From: Pelagophyceae sp. CCMP2097 | Lineage: Eukaryota; Sar; Pelagophyceae | Length of the DNA stretch: 21,039 nucleotides | Direction: 5' to 3' | Assembly (NCBI GenBank): GCA_026770575.1 | Contig: MU657202.1 | Span: 1-21,039, forward strand | Part shown: in pieces, positions 9,435-17,608 of the stretch | Numbering within the stretch: the stretch's first letter is position 1 | Layout of the letters: every line of letters starts with the position of its first letter | The notes under the pieces: model-generated | Seen by the model: the letters and a program-made list of their open reading frames with translations, nothing else | Told to the model about the DNA's origin: nothing | The model's database searches: none | Translations under genes and position numbers: made by a program

Positions 9435-11841
9435 ATGCTCGTCCTGCGGCGGTGCGCCGGGCCGGCGGCGCTGCGGCGTTGCGCCGCGCCGGCGGCGCTG
9501 CGTCCGCGCGGCGTTTGCGCGGCGCTCTCGTCGCTGCAGCGGCGGCCGGGTTTCGCCGGCGTCGTCGGCGTGGAAGCGCCGCGGGACTGGGAAACGTGCG
9601 TCTCCGCAGCGCCACATCGCCTGCAATCACCTTTCGAAGGGCAGGTTCGCGCGCGAGACGATTTCGACGGTGGAGGTGCTCCGCGGCGCGCTGCGCGACC
9701 CGTCGTCGCGCTCCCGGCCGGCGACGTGGACGTGCGTTCCACCGACGACCGTATGTTTCACCGACGATCGTATCACGTAACACTCGAACTCGGCAGGCTG
9801 CGCGTCCTGGACACGATCTCTAACCGGCTCTGCCTCGTTGTCGACGCGGCGGACATGTGTAGATCCGTCCACACCTCCGAGGACTGGCGCGACGCCGCCG
9901 ACGCCGCGTTCGAAGCGGTCTCAGAGTACATGGAGGAGCTCAACGTCGACGTCTCCGTCTACGGCGCCCTCCGCGCCGCCATGGACCTCGAAGCGCCGCT
10001 CCCGCACGAGGCCCAGGCGCGTCGCGGGCGCGGGGAGATGCTGCGATTGTTTCTGCGACCCGTCGGCGACTGCTCCTCGCCGCGCGACCCGTCGGCCAAT
10101 CGCCGCGTCTAGGTCCTGGGCTTGGCGCTCCTGGCGGAGTTCGAGCGCGACGGCGCGCACCTCGACGCCGGCCGGCGGCGCGCACTGTTCCAGCTGCGGA
10201 CGCGTTTGCACGGGCTCGAGGCCGAATACCTGCGCAACGTCGACGACACCGCCACCGCCGCGTCGACGATGATGGTCGGAAACCTCGTCGGAGGAACGAT
10301 GACAGAGGCACGCCGGGGGGAGGCGCACGTGTCCCCCGCTCGAGCGTTTTCCGTAGGTCGCGACGGTGCCCCGTTCCATCTTGCCCAAGCAGACGCCGGT
10401 GCCCACGGAGTACTGCTTCGACGAGACGGGCCACGTCTCTGCGGAGTACGTCCTCCGATACGTTTCCGATGCCCCGTCTCGCCGCGCGGCGTTCGATGCG
10501 GTGCGTGGCGCGTCGCACGCCAACGTCGGCGTCCTCGACGCCCTGGCGGCGACGCGGCACGACCTCGCGACGACGATGGGGTCCCAATCGTACGCGCATA
10601 TGGTGCTGGAGGGGCCTCCGAAAGCGGTCGCGACGCTCCAAGTCGTCAACGACTTGGCCGACCGCGGCGCTGCCCTCGCCGCCGACCCGGCAAAGCGCGA
10701 GCTCGAAGCCATCGCCGCGCTGCTGGCCGAAGGCCCCGCGCCGCCGCTGCACCTCGCGGACGTAGCCTTTGGCCGCGAGCTCTTGGTGGAGCACCGCGGC
10801 CTTTCCGCGGCGGCGAAAAGATGCGTCACGTCGGCCCGCGCCGTTGCCGCAATCTCGGCGCTGACGGCGCAGCTGTTCGGCGTGGAACTTTCTAACGTGT
10901 CTGTATCCGAACCAGAGGCCTGGGGCCCCGGCGTCATCAAGCTCGAGGCGAGGCAAGGCGACGTGACGCTCGGCACTCTTTATCTCGACCTCGAGTCGCG
11001 GCCGTTTAAGAGCCAGGGCGCGGCGCACTTTACGGTCCGGTGCGGCTGCTTCAGCGCGGACGCCCGGGACGTGAAAGACGACTGGGCTTCCGCAGATTCT
11101 TGGACGACGCCAGACTTCCAGCGGCCCGCCGTCGCCGTCGTCTGTTCCTTTGGTGACGACGTCTTGACGCACCACGAATTCGCGACGCTGCTGCACGAGT
11201 GCGGCCACGCGCTCCACTCTCTACTCTCGAGATCAACTTCGCAGCACCTCAGCGGCACGCGCGGCGCCACGGACATTGTGGAAGTGCCGTCGACGCTCTT
11301 CGAGGCCTTTGCGTGGCACGCCCCGACGCTGGCCCAGGCTCTGGGCGCCGACGAGGCGGCGGCGAGGCGACTTTTGGAAGATATTTCAATTTCCGCGATG
11401 CCGACGCGCGGCCTCGACGCGCAAAGGCAACTCGCTTTAATCACCTTCGACCAGGCGCTGCACGGCAACGACGCCGCGTTGAACGGCGAAACGCCGACGA
11501 CTGCGACTGCGATCCAGGCCGTGGAAAGGTTGCTCGGCCCCGCGGCGCCGCAGCTCGTCTCGCTGACGCGCTTCGTGCACGTCGCCACGGCCCCGGCGAC
11601 GTACTACGCCTACGCGCTGGACCGCGTCCTCGCCCGGCGCATCTGGGACGCGCACGCGGCGAACGCGCAGTCTTCGTCTTCCAACTACAACGTGATTCGA
11701 GACGACTTTTTGGCCCACGGCGCCGCAAAGGAACCCCTCGAAATCCTCCGCGCCGTCCTCGGCCAGCCGCAACTGCAGCGAATCGACTTTGAAGACGCCG
11801 AGCTGCGGCGAGCGTTGCTCGAGCCCTCGCCCTTTGCATAA
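9435..11841 (+). CDS. MIPEP: Mitochondrial intermediate peptidase (M3 zinc metalloprotease)
   Basis: Exons 9435-9595, 9645-9731, 9797-10016, 10113-10307 (alternative end 10328) and 10357-11841 join in phase to 715-722 residues, close to the family length (human 713). The first 40 residues are Arg/Ala/Leu-rich without acids, a typical matrix presequence. Family anchors include VLDTISNRLCLVVDAADM and PKQTPVPTEY. The M3 active site is HECGH at about 501-505, with the third zinc ligand Glu in VEVPS about 25 residues after the second His, the M3 spacing. MIP/Oct1 removes an octapeptide from some imported matrix proteins after the main processing peptidase. Introns are 49, 65, 96 and about 49 nt; the third is GC-AG and the fourth has an uncertain donor. 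Confidence 0.93.
10017..10112 (+). other. GC-AG intron in the MIPEP gene
   Basis: Joining CCCAG/GCGCGT to GTCTAG/GTCCTG gives LPHEAQ followed by VLGLALLAEFERDGAHLDAG, matching the expected continuity of the family. GCGCGT is the local favourite donor GTGCGT with T changed to C. The nearest GT alternative (GGCGC/GTCGCG) is out of phase with the downstream frame. Confidence 0.75.
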
Positions 11842-11851
11842 GAGGCATTCA

Positions 11852-11889
11852 GACGGCCCGCTCTATAGAGCTCTCGCGAGGGCGTCGGC
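11852..11889. repeat. Short dispersed repeat, copy 1 (other copy 17573-17608)
   Basis: TATAGAGCTCTCGCGA followed by one differing base and GGCGTCGGC occurs here (core 11864-11889) and at 17583-17608, 25 of 26 bases identical and in the same orientation. Similarity continues a few bases to the left (CGGCCC with small changes). At 17583 it covers the stop codon and last codons of the hydrolase gene. Confidence 0.75.
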
Positions 11890-12051
11890 GGAGCCGCCCG
11901 TGGGCCAGGAGGTGTGCCTCGCGCGACCCTCGGACTCGCGCCGCCGGAAGGTCGTGCCGCGCCTGGCCGCCGTCGGACGCATTCAAAGTGCGGGTCTTCC
12001 GCGGATCGCCGCAGCGTGATGATGTGTGATATCACCTCCTGTCCGCGGTAC

Positions 12052-12088
12052 GCTCCTTTGGCACATTCCGGTCCCAGTGCCAAGGAGC
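12052..12088. other. Strong hairpin in intergenic DNA
   Basis: GCTCC-T-TTGGCAC (12052-12064) pairs with GTGCCAAGGAGC (12077-12088): 12 base pairs with one bulged T and a 12-nt loop. It is about 210 bp after the MIPEP stop and 400 bp before the LRR start. It may be a structured 3' UTR element or small RNA precursor; no function is assigned. Confidence 0.5.
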
Positions 12089-12354
12089 CGGGTGCGGAGG
12101 TACATATACTGGCGCGTTGCCGCTCGGCGCGCATCGACGACGCAGGCGCCGCGGTCACGCTTCCGGCCGCAACGGAGTACCGTTGAACAATTCCGTTGGA
12201 TAGATACCCCAAAAACTTTCGGGGGGCTCGGTGAGAGCACGACAGAAGAGAAGGCGGGAGGAGACGACGCGCTTCATGTGCTGACGCGCTCTCCGAGGCC
12301 TGGCACCGGGCCTCCGGGTCTAGAAGCCTACCTTTGACTCGACGGTCATACCCT

Positions 12355-12398
12355 TTTGGGGCAGCCCCACCCAGGGTGGATTTTACTAGTAAGCAAGC
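12355..12398 (+). repeat. Twin-dyad repeat, intergenic copy (other copy 16182-16217)
   Basis: The run TTTGGGGCAGCCCCACCC, one variable base, GGGTGGAT and, after a small insertion, AAGCAAG is shared with 16182-16217. It holds two back-to-back near-perfect dyads, GGGGC-A-GCCCC and CCACCC-N-GGGTGG (12358-12379 here; 16185-16206 there). The second copy lies inside a predicted exon of the methyltransferase gene. Confidence 0.7.
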
Positions 12399-12489
12399 AA
12401 GGCATATTTTTCGATAGCGCCCTGCATCCACAACGCGCATATAGACATTGAAGCCTCCGGCTGAAGCTGGTCCCCAGCCAGTGCGAGAC

Positions 12490-14078
12490 ATGGACTCATC
12501 TTCGATGATGCTGGGCCGCACGGCCGTATTCCTCTCGACGCGCGACGCCTTTAAGATCCTCCTCCCAGTGAGCCGCGGCGCCCGCGCGGCGGCGCTACAG
12601 TGCGTCGAGGTCGTCCATCTCGCCGGGCGCGGGGAGACGCCCGCGGCCACGGCTGGGTTTACGGCGGCTATTACGGTTGTTCTCGACCGCACGCGCCGCC
12701 AGCTGAAGTCGCTCAAGTTGTCGTACAGAGGCCCCGGTGCACACTCGCTCGACGCCTGCACGGCTCGGACGACGCCGCGGCCATCTTGGAGCAGGGGCAT
12801 CACGGAACTACCCGCGCGGCTCTGCGACTGCGCGGCGCTGAATACGCTCGTGGTGTCGGGGTGCCGCGGCCGCGTCGTGCTGCCGGCGCGCCTCGGCTAC
12901 TGCGCGGCGCTGACGGCGCTGAACCTGTCGTATTGCGACGGCCTCGACGTGGCAGCGCTCGACCGGCTCTGCGACTGCGCGGCGCTGAAGGTGCTGAACC
13001 TGTCGTATTGCAGAGGCCTTACTATGTTGCCCATGCGCATCGGTGACTGTGCGTCGCTGACGACGCTCAAGCTGTCGAGGTAATGTAATGTAATAAAAAT
13101 CACAGGATGTCCAGTCCCGGAGGATCCTCTCCTAGTCAGATCAACCAACTTAGGTGCTCCGGCCTCACCGCACTGCCGGAGCGGCTTGGTGACTGTGCGG
13201 CGCTGACGATACTCGACCTCTCGGATTGCCTGGGCCTCGGCGAACTGCCCTGGCGGCTCGGCGACTGCGTGGCGCTGACGACCCTGGATCTTTTTCGGTG
13301 CAAAGGCCTCGGCGTGCTGCCCTGGCAGCTCGTCAACTGCGCGGCGCTGATGACGCTGGACATTTCGGCATGCTCTGGCCTCGTTTCGCTGCCCTGGCTT
13401 GGGGATTGCGCGGCGCTTACCAAGTTGGTGATATCGTGGTGTCCGGGCCTCGCACCGCTAGAGTGGCTCGTCGGCTGCAAGGCGCTTACCATGCTGGGGA
13501 TGTCGGGGTGCTACGCCATCACCTCGCTGCCCGCGCGGCTCGGCGACTGCGCACTGAGGACGCTGGACCTGTCGGGCTGCGCAGGCCTGACAACGGCCGC
13601 GCTTGTCTCTTTATGCGACTGCGCGGCGCTGACGAATCTCAACCTTTCGAGGTGCAGAGGACTCACCGCGCTGCCAGAGCAGCTCGGCGACTGCGCGGCG
13701 CTGATACTGCTGGACCTGTCGCGGTGCTCTGGCCTCGTCGCGCTGCCATCGCGGCTCGGCGACTGCACGGCGCTGACGACGCTGCTCCTGCCTTTTTGCT
13801 CCGGCCTCACCGCGCTCCCATCGCGGCTCGGAGACTGCGCGGCACTGACGACGCTGAACCTGCCACGGTGCACGGGCCTCGCCGCGCTGCCGGAACGGCT
13901 CGGCGACTGCGCGGCGCTGACGGCGTTGAACCTGTCCAGGTGCTCCGGCCTCGCGGCGCTGCCCGAGCGCCTCGAAAACTGCGGGCTGACGACGCTGCGG
14001 CTGGCGGAGTGCAGCCGCCTGCGCCACTCCGTCGTCGTCACCAGGCTCGAGGCGCAAGGCTGCGTCGTCACGTTTTAA
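12490..14078 (+). CDS. Leucine-rich repeat protein
   Basis: Exons 12490-13079 and 13154-14078 join across a 74-nt intron (GTAATG to AACTTAG), restoring LKLSRCSGLTALPERLGDC exactly in register with the repeat. The product is about 504 residues from the first ATG, MDSSSMM. Residues from about 105 onward are some 17 LRRs of about 23-24 residues, built on LPxRLGDCAALTxLxLSxCxGL. The N-terminal 100 residues have no clear domain. There is no signal peptide, membrane helix or kinase domain. The Cys at conserved repeat positions (GDC, SxC) gives the Cys-containing LRR type. Such proteins bind other proteins; the partner is unknown. The TAA at 13081-13083 lies inside the intron and is not a gene end. 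Confidence 0.88.
12820..14010 (+). repeat. DNA-level tandem LRR repeats, period about 69-72 bp
   Basis: The core CGGCTCGGCGACTGCGCGGCGCTGACG recurs with few changes through the LRR exons, most regularly from 13170 to 13990. High nucleotide identity, including at third codon positions, points to recent repeat expansion or gene conversion rather than only protein-level selection. Confidence 0.8.
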
Positions 14079-14317
14079 GAAGATTTACCCCCCATACAAG
14101 TGCTACAGTCGTACTCCAGTCGTGGACTCTGTCCTCCGCCGGCCCCACCGAGTGACACGAAACCACCGGGAGCGGGCGGGCTTGAAATACCCAAGAGCAA
14201 ACAGAGTCGCCCGGAACCTAGCGCCCCGAATGGCACGTCCGACTCGACGACACGACTCTTCGACGCATGCACGTTCCAACGTGGTTCCATTCAGCGCCAT
14301 GAGAGCCGACTGCTTGA
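14079..14317. other. Convergent 3' flanks of the LRR and MYND/Sel1 genes
   Basis: 239 bp between the LRR stop (plus) and the MYND/Sel1 stop (minus). No gene is supported. It must hold two 3' UTRs. Confidence 0.5.
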
Positions 14318-15369
14318 TTACGCCGTGAGGGCCGGCCGCGGCTGTCTGCGGCCGATTTCGGCTCGGATGTCCACCGCCTGTTCCACCGCCTTTGCGTCGC
14401 CGCGGGCAGCCGCGAGGTCGTAGAAGCGCAGCGCCTCGACGGCGTCTTGCGGCACGCCGAGGCCGAGGCGGTGGAGGCCGCCCAAGTTGCAAAGCGCCTC
14501 GACGTCGCCGTGCGCCGCGGCGCGGCCGTACCTAGCGCGAATGTCGCTCCGGAAGCACGGCGACGGTCGGCGCGGCGACGTACCACTCGGCGGCGCTTTG
14601 GAAGGACTGTTCGACGCCCTGGCCGTTGTGGTAATAAATGCCCACGTTGTACTGCGCCTCCGGGTAGTCCAGCGCCGCCGCGGATTTGTACCATTTGAAC
14701 GCGGCCTTTGCGTCGAAGGCGCAGCCGATGCCGCAGGCGCTGCAGTTCCCGAGCTCGAACATAGCGACGGCGTGGCCCTGCTCGGCGGCGCGCGTGAAGA
14801 GCAGAACCGCCCTCTCCGCGTCGACGTCCAGGCCGCGGTTGCCCTCCTTGTAGGCGAGGCCGAGCAAGACTTCCGCGTCGGCGTCGCCGGCGTCGACGTG
14901 TTTGCGCATGCGGCGGACGTACTCGGAGTCCGACGGGTCCGCCACCTGCACGAGGCGTTTCACAGATAGCGCGAGGCGCCTCTGCAGCGAGCGAGGCGCC
15001 TCTGAAGCGGCGGCGGCATCCGCCCCTCTGGCGCACCTGGCTGCAGAGCGGGCAGTCTCCCTTTTGCGCGACTGCGTCTGCGCAGTTGTTGCAGAGGCGT
15101 TTCGTACAACAGTTCAACACCGTCGGATACTCGGAAATCACATCACGGCACACCACGCATTTGCCGCGCCAGTCGTAATCCTTCGCGGCGGTTTCTCGCT
15201 TCGTTCGCGCCAAAACGGCGCAGGCTTTTGCGCAGGGGAGTTTGTGCAAAGGCCAGTGCGCAGCCTGACACGCCTTTGAGCAATAGACGGCGTCGCGGCA
15301 CCTGCCGCAGCGCAGGCCTTTCACCAAGGCCGCCCCGCATTGAGCGCAGCCACCCGCGGGAGCCGCCAT
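14318..15369 (-). CDS. MYND zinc finger, RING-like finger, Sel1-repeat protein
   Basis: Exons 15369-15037, 14945-14584 and 14531-14318 join in phase (introns of 91 and 52 nt, donors GTGCGC and GTACGT) to give 302 residues. Residues 8-46 are a MYND finger (C8, C11, C21, C24, C30, C34, H42, C46). Residues 71-109 form a second RING-like Cys cluster (C71, C74, C87/C88, C93, C96, C106, C109). Residues about 122-290 are four or five Sel1-like repeats (LGLAYKEGNRG, ELGNCSACGIG, NVGIYYHNGQGV, NLGGLHRLGLGV). The intron 2 junction rebuilds AEWYGRAAAHGD, a textbook Sel1 helix. MYND fingers bind proline-containing peptides, RING-like fingers may recruit an E2, and Sel1 repeats are scaffolds, as in the ERAD factor SEL1L. 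There is no membrane segment or signal. Ubiquitin-ligase activity is plausible, not shown. Confidence 0.88.
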
Positions 15370-15485
15370 GCACGGCGCACAGTCGCCGAATGCCTAGTTT
15401 TTTGCGATAGAGGGTGTCATCCAACATTGCGCGCCGCTGTGCGCCGCTCCGGCTCTTCGCTCCCGGCGCGAGGCGCGCGCTGCGC
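15370..15485. promoter_or_regulatory. Divergent promoter region, about 116 bp
   Basis: This separates the MYND/Sel1 start (minus) from the proposed start of the Cys-rich/methyltransferase gene (plus). A T-rich run lies near 15397-15403. If the plus-strand gene starts further upstream, the shared region is shorter still. Confidence 0.4.
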
Positions 15486-15554
15486 ATGCTCGCGCCCGAC
15501 GGCGCTGCGGCGCCGGAGCGCATGCTCGCGCCCGACGGCGCGCCGGCGCCTGAG
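15483..15554 (+). repeat. Tandem 36-bp repeat, two units
   Basis: GCGCATGCTCGCGCCCGACG plus 16 further bases is repeated at 15519-15554 with few changes. In the plus frame it encodes two copies of MLAPDGAxAPER at the proposed N-terminus of the next gene. Each unit supplies an in-frame ATG, so the true start could be 15486 or 15522. Confidence 0.8.
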
Positions 15555-17560
15555 CGCGAGGGTAGCGTCGGACGCGTCTGGAAGGAAAAGATCTTCTTCT
15601 CGCAGAAAGAGATGATCCAAAGCGTCTGGGAGCTCAGCCGCGAGCGCCGCGCAGAGGTGCGCCTCGCAGCGGCGCGGTCCGCTGCGAGCAAGCGCGTTCA
15701 CACATGCTGCAAGCAAGCCCGTTCACGAATAGGTGACGTTTGATGGCACGCCGCTGAGCGATTTAGTGTGTTGGCCGAGCGTCGCCGGACGTGCGACTGC
15801 CGTACGAAACGGCCGGACGTGCGACTGCGGCGGGAACAAGTGCCACGCGTTTGAAGGCTTCTGCGGCGGGGCGCTCTCCGATTCCATAGGTAAGGCGTGT
15901 CTGGAGACCACCCAACAGGTCGCGCCCCGATCGTGCCTCGCGGCGGTCCGCGACACGCGTCGGATACGGATTCATAGGTACTACGGACCGCAAGCGGTGG
16001 TGCCGCAAGGCCGCATGTCCGAGGCCGCACCACGCCGATGCCGTCGCAGACCTCCGGCGCTGGTACGAGGCCCAGGTGCGAAGCCGCCCCGAGAAGAGAC
16101 TCGGCGAAGGATACACGACTGGGAGCGAAGGATGCACGAGTTGGCTCCCTCGACTTGGACAGCTACACCATCGGCAAAACCTTTGGGGCAGCCCCACCCC
16201 GGGTGGATCTTAAGCAAGTGACAGTCTCGTCCTCCAGGTCGGCCGGCCAGCGCGCATCGGCTCGGCCGCGCAGGTGACGAACAAAAAGATCAACGGGCGG
16301 TCGGCGACGTCGGCTGTCGGCGGCGCCGCGGCCAACGGCGCCCTCGCCGGCGGGCCCACCGCGGAAGATGATGCCACGATCGACGGCGCCGCAAACGACG
16401 GTGCCGCGACCACCGCGGACGACGGCGCCGACGTCTCACAAGCGGGCGGCCGCGCTGCGGCGAGGTGCACCTTTCCCGTACCCGCGCTCCTCGACCGCTT
16501 CCGGCGCTACGAAAGCGAATCGCCCTACATCGCGCGGCGCGCGGCCGCGTCGCAGGGCTGAAAACCACAGAAGGGCAAACGCGAGAGGAGCGGCGGCAGA
16601 AGCGACGGGACAACGGGCGAGGCGCGGCAAACACGTGAGACGCTGTAGTTTCTTGCGCGCTGACTGGCTCGACGCGGCGATGGCCGACAACCGCGTGCGG
16701 CGCGTCCTCGCGGGCAACAAGGCGGGGCCCAAGGAGGCCTCGCCAGCGTCCGAAAGACGGATGCGCGACGAGACGACGACGCCGAGAAGAAGCGCCGATG
16801 CCCCGGCGGCGACGCGCGTCGTAGAAACCCTATAGAAACTTCAATCGAAACATTCTAGGTGACCGAGGCGTACGCGGCGGCGGACCGCGTCTCGGCGGCG
16901 GTTTTTGAATTCTGCGACCGCGACATAAAAGCTGACGGTGGCTCGGGCGTGGTCATTCTCGACGTCTGTTCCGGCAAAGGCACAATCGCCATCGTCCTAA
17001 GTTTCATGTTCCCGCAAGCCAAGATCGTCATGATCGACTCCAACGGCGACATGTGAGGAACGAACCGAGAGAGGTTTCTCGTCCACCTTTATCCGCGTAG
17101 GGAGCTGGACCACGTCTCTGCGCGGCCGAACATAGAATTCGTCGCTCTGGACATCTTCGCCCCTCAGGCGACTGCGGTCGTCAATTCCGCCGCTGCCGGC
17201 GCCGAGTGCTGCGTCGTCATCGGCGTTCACGTCTGCGGCGCGCTCGCCCCGCGCGTGGCGACGGTGGCCTGCCGCGCAGAGGCCGTCGACGCGTTTTTCG
17301 TCTGTCCCTGCTGCTTGAAAGGCTCGCTCTGCCGACACGTCAAGCACGAGGCCAAGAGGACGGGCGAAGACGTCTATACCGTCCTCGTCAAGACGCTCAA
17401 AGGTGTCGTCGACCTCGAGATCGCTTCCAGCGGCCTGCAAGCTTCGGCCGGAAGCGAAGGGCGCGCCTCGAGCGTCGTCGACGCCTCCGTCCTCTCGCCC
17501 AAAAACGCCTTTGTCGGCTTCATCAAGCCGCGGCGGCGAGCCCTCCCTCGCGAGGCGTAA
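15486..17560 (+). CDS. Cys/His-rich N-terminus joined to a SAM-dependent methyltransferase
   Basis: Proposed exons: 15486-15656, 15733-15889, 15978-16075, 16131-16217, 16274-16556, 16600-16820, 16859-17052 and 17101-17560; all phases agree and give about 556 residues. The last two exons are certain: methyltransferase motif I (VVILDVCSGKGTIA, then acidic VMIDSN), followed by GVHVCGALAP and VCPCCLKGSLC, as in the PF13679-like group related to TRM13 and METTL25. Substrate unknown. Earlier exons encode CDCGGNKCHAFEGFCGG and WCRKAACPRPHH, a likely zinc-binding region, then an Ala/Asp-rich linker and LLDRFRRYESESPYIAR. The exon 3-6 joins are less sure; this could be two genes. Intron 5 appears GC-AG. 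The stop lies 21 bp from the convergent hydrolase stop. Confidence 0.68.
15784..15828 (+). repeat. Exact 17-bp direct repeat, 28-bp spacing
   Basis: GCCGGACGTGCGACTGC occurs at 15784-15800 and again at 15812-15828, inside exon 2 of the Cys-rich/methyltransferase gene. The two copies fall in different reading frames, since 28 is not a multiple of three. The second encodes part of the RTCDCGG zinc-like motif. Confidence 0.85.
16104..16145 (+). repeat. Tandem 21-bp repeat spanning a splice acceptor
   Basis: GCGAAGGATACACGACTGGGA (16104-16124) is followed directly by a diverged copy starting GCGAAGGATGCACGA (16125-16145). Each unit contains GCGAAG/GAT, so each can act as the acceptor for the intron that starts at 16076. 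Both keep the frame. Confidence 0.65.
16182..16217 (+). repeat. Twin-dyad repeat, exonic copy (other copy 12355-12398)
   Basis: Same sequence as described at 12355-12398. Here it encodes TFGAAPPRVDLKQ at the end of exon 4 of the Cys-rich/methyltransferase gene and ends at the donor AAGCAA/GTGACA. Confidence 0.7.
16557..16599 (+). other. Possible GC-AG intron in the methyltransferase gene
   Basis: The frame encoding RYESESPYIARRAAASQ meets TGA at 16559-16561, with no GT donor nearby. CAGG/GCTGAA to GGCGGCAG/AAGCG is in phase and 43 nt long, leading into the frame that encodes SFLRADWLDAAM. The donor resembles that of the RIMOC1-like gene (GAAG/GCTGCG). Confidence 0.45.
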
Positions 17561-17572
17561 CACTTAAACGAT

Positions 17573-17608
17573 ACCGGCCCTTTATAGAGCTCTCGCGACG
17601 GCGTCGGC
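17573..17608. repeat. Short dispersed repeat, copy 2 (other copy 11852-11889)
   Basis: The core at 17583-17608 is 25 of 26 bases identical to 11864-11889. On the minus strand it holds the final codons and most of the TAA stop of the hydrolase gene. Confidence 0.75.

Larger units (their letters stand above)
11842..12489. other. Intergenic region downstream of MIPEP with small minus-strand remnant and hairpin
   Basis: No convincing complete gene. On the minus strand a 39-codon frame from about 11978 to a TAG at 11862-11864 ends ADALARAL, which resembles the last residues of the hydrolase at 17582 (ADAVARAL). There is a strong hairpin at 12052-12088, a GTGATATCAC palindrome at 12026-12035, and a repeat shared with 16182-16217 at 12355-12398. 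The 3' part should hold the LRR gene promoter. Confidence 0.5.

Noticed and set aside
12026..12337. 103-codon plus-strand frame upstream of the LRR gene
   Set aside because: Codon use is unlike local genes, there is no domain, and it overlaps the hairpin and repeat; probably chance.
13081..13083. In-frame TAA as evidence for two separate LRR genes or a pseudogene
   Set aside because: It falls in a 74-nt intron whose removal restores a perfect LRR unit.
15414..15743. Stand-alone 109-codon gene
   Set aside because: Its frame has a good donor at 15657 that joins in phase to 15733; the tail beyond the donor is less gene-like. It is kept as exon 1 of the longer gene.
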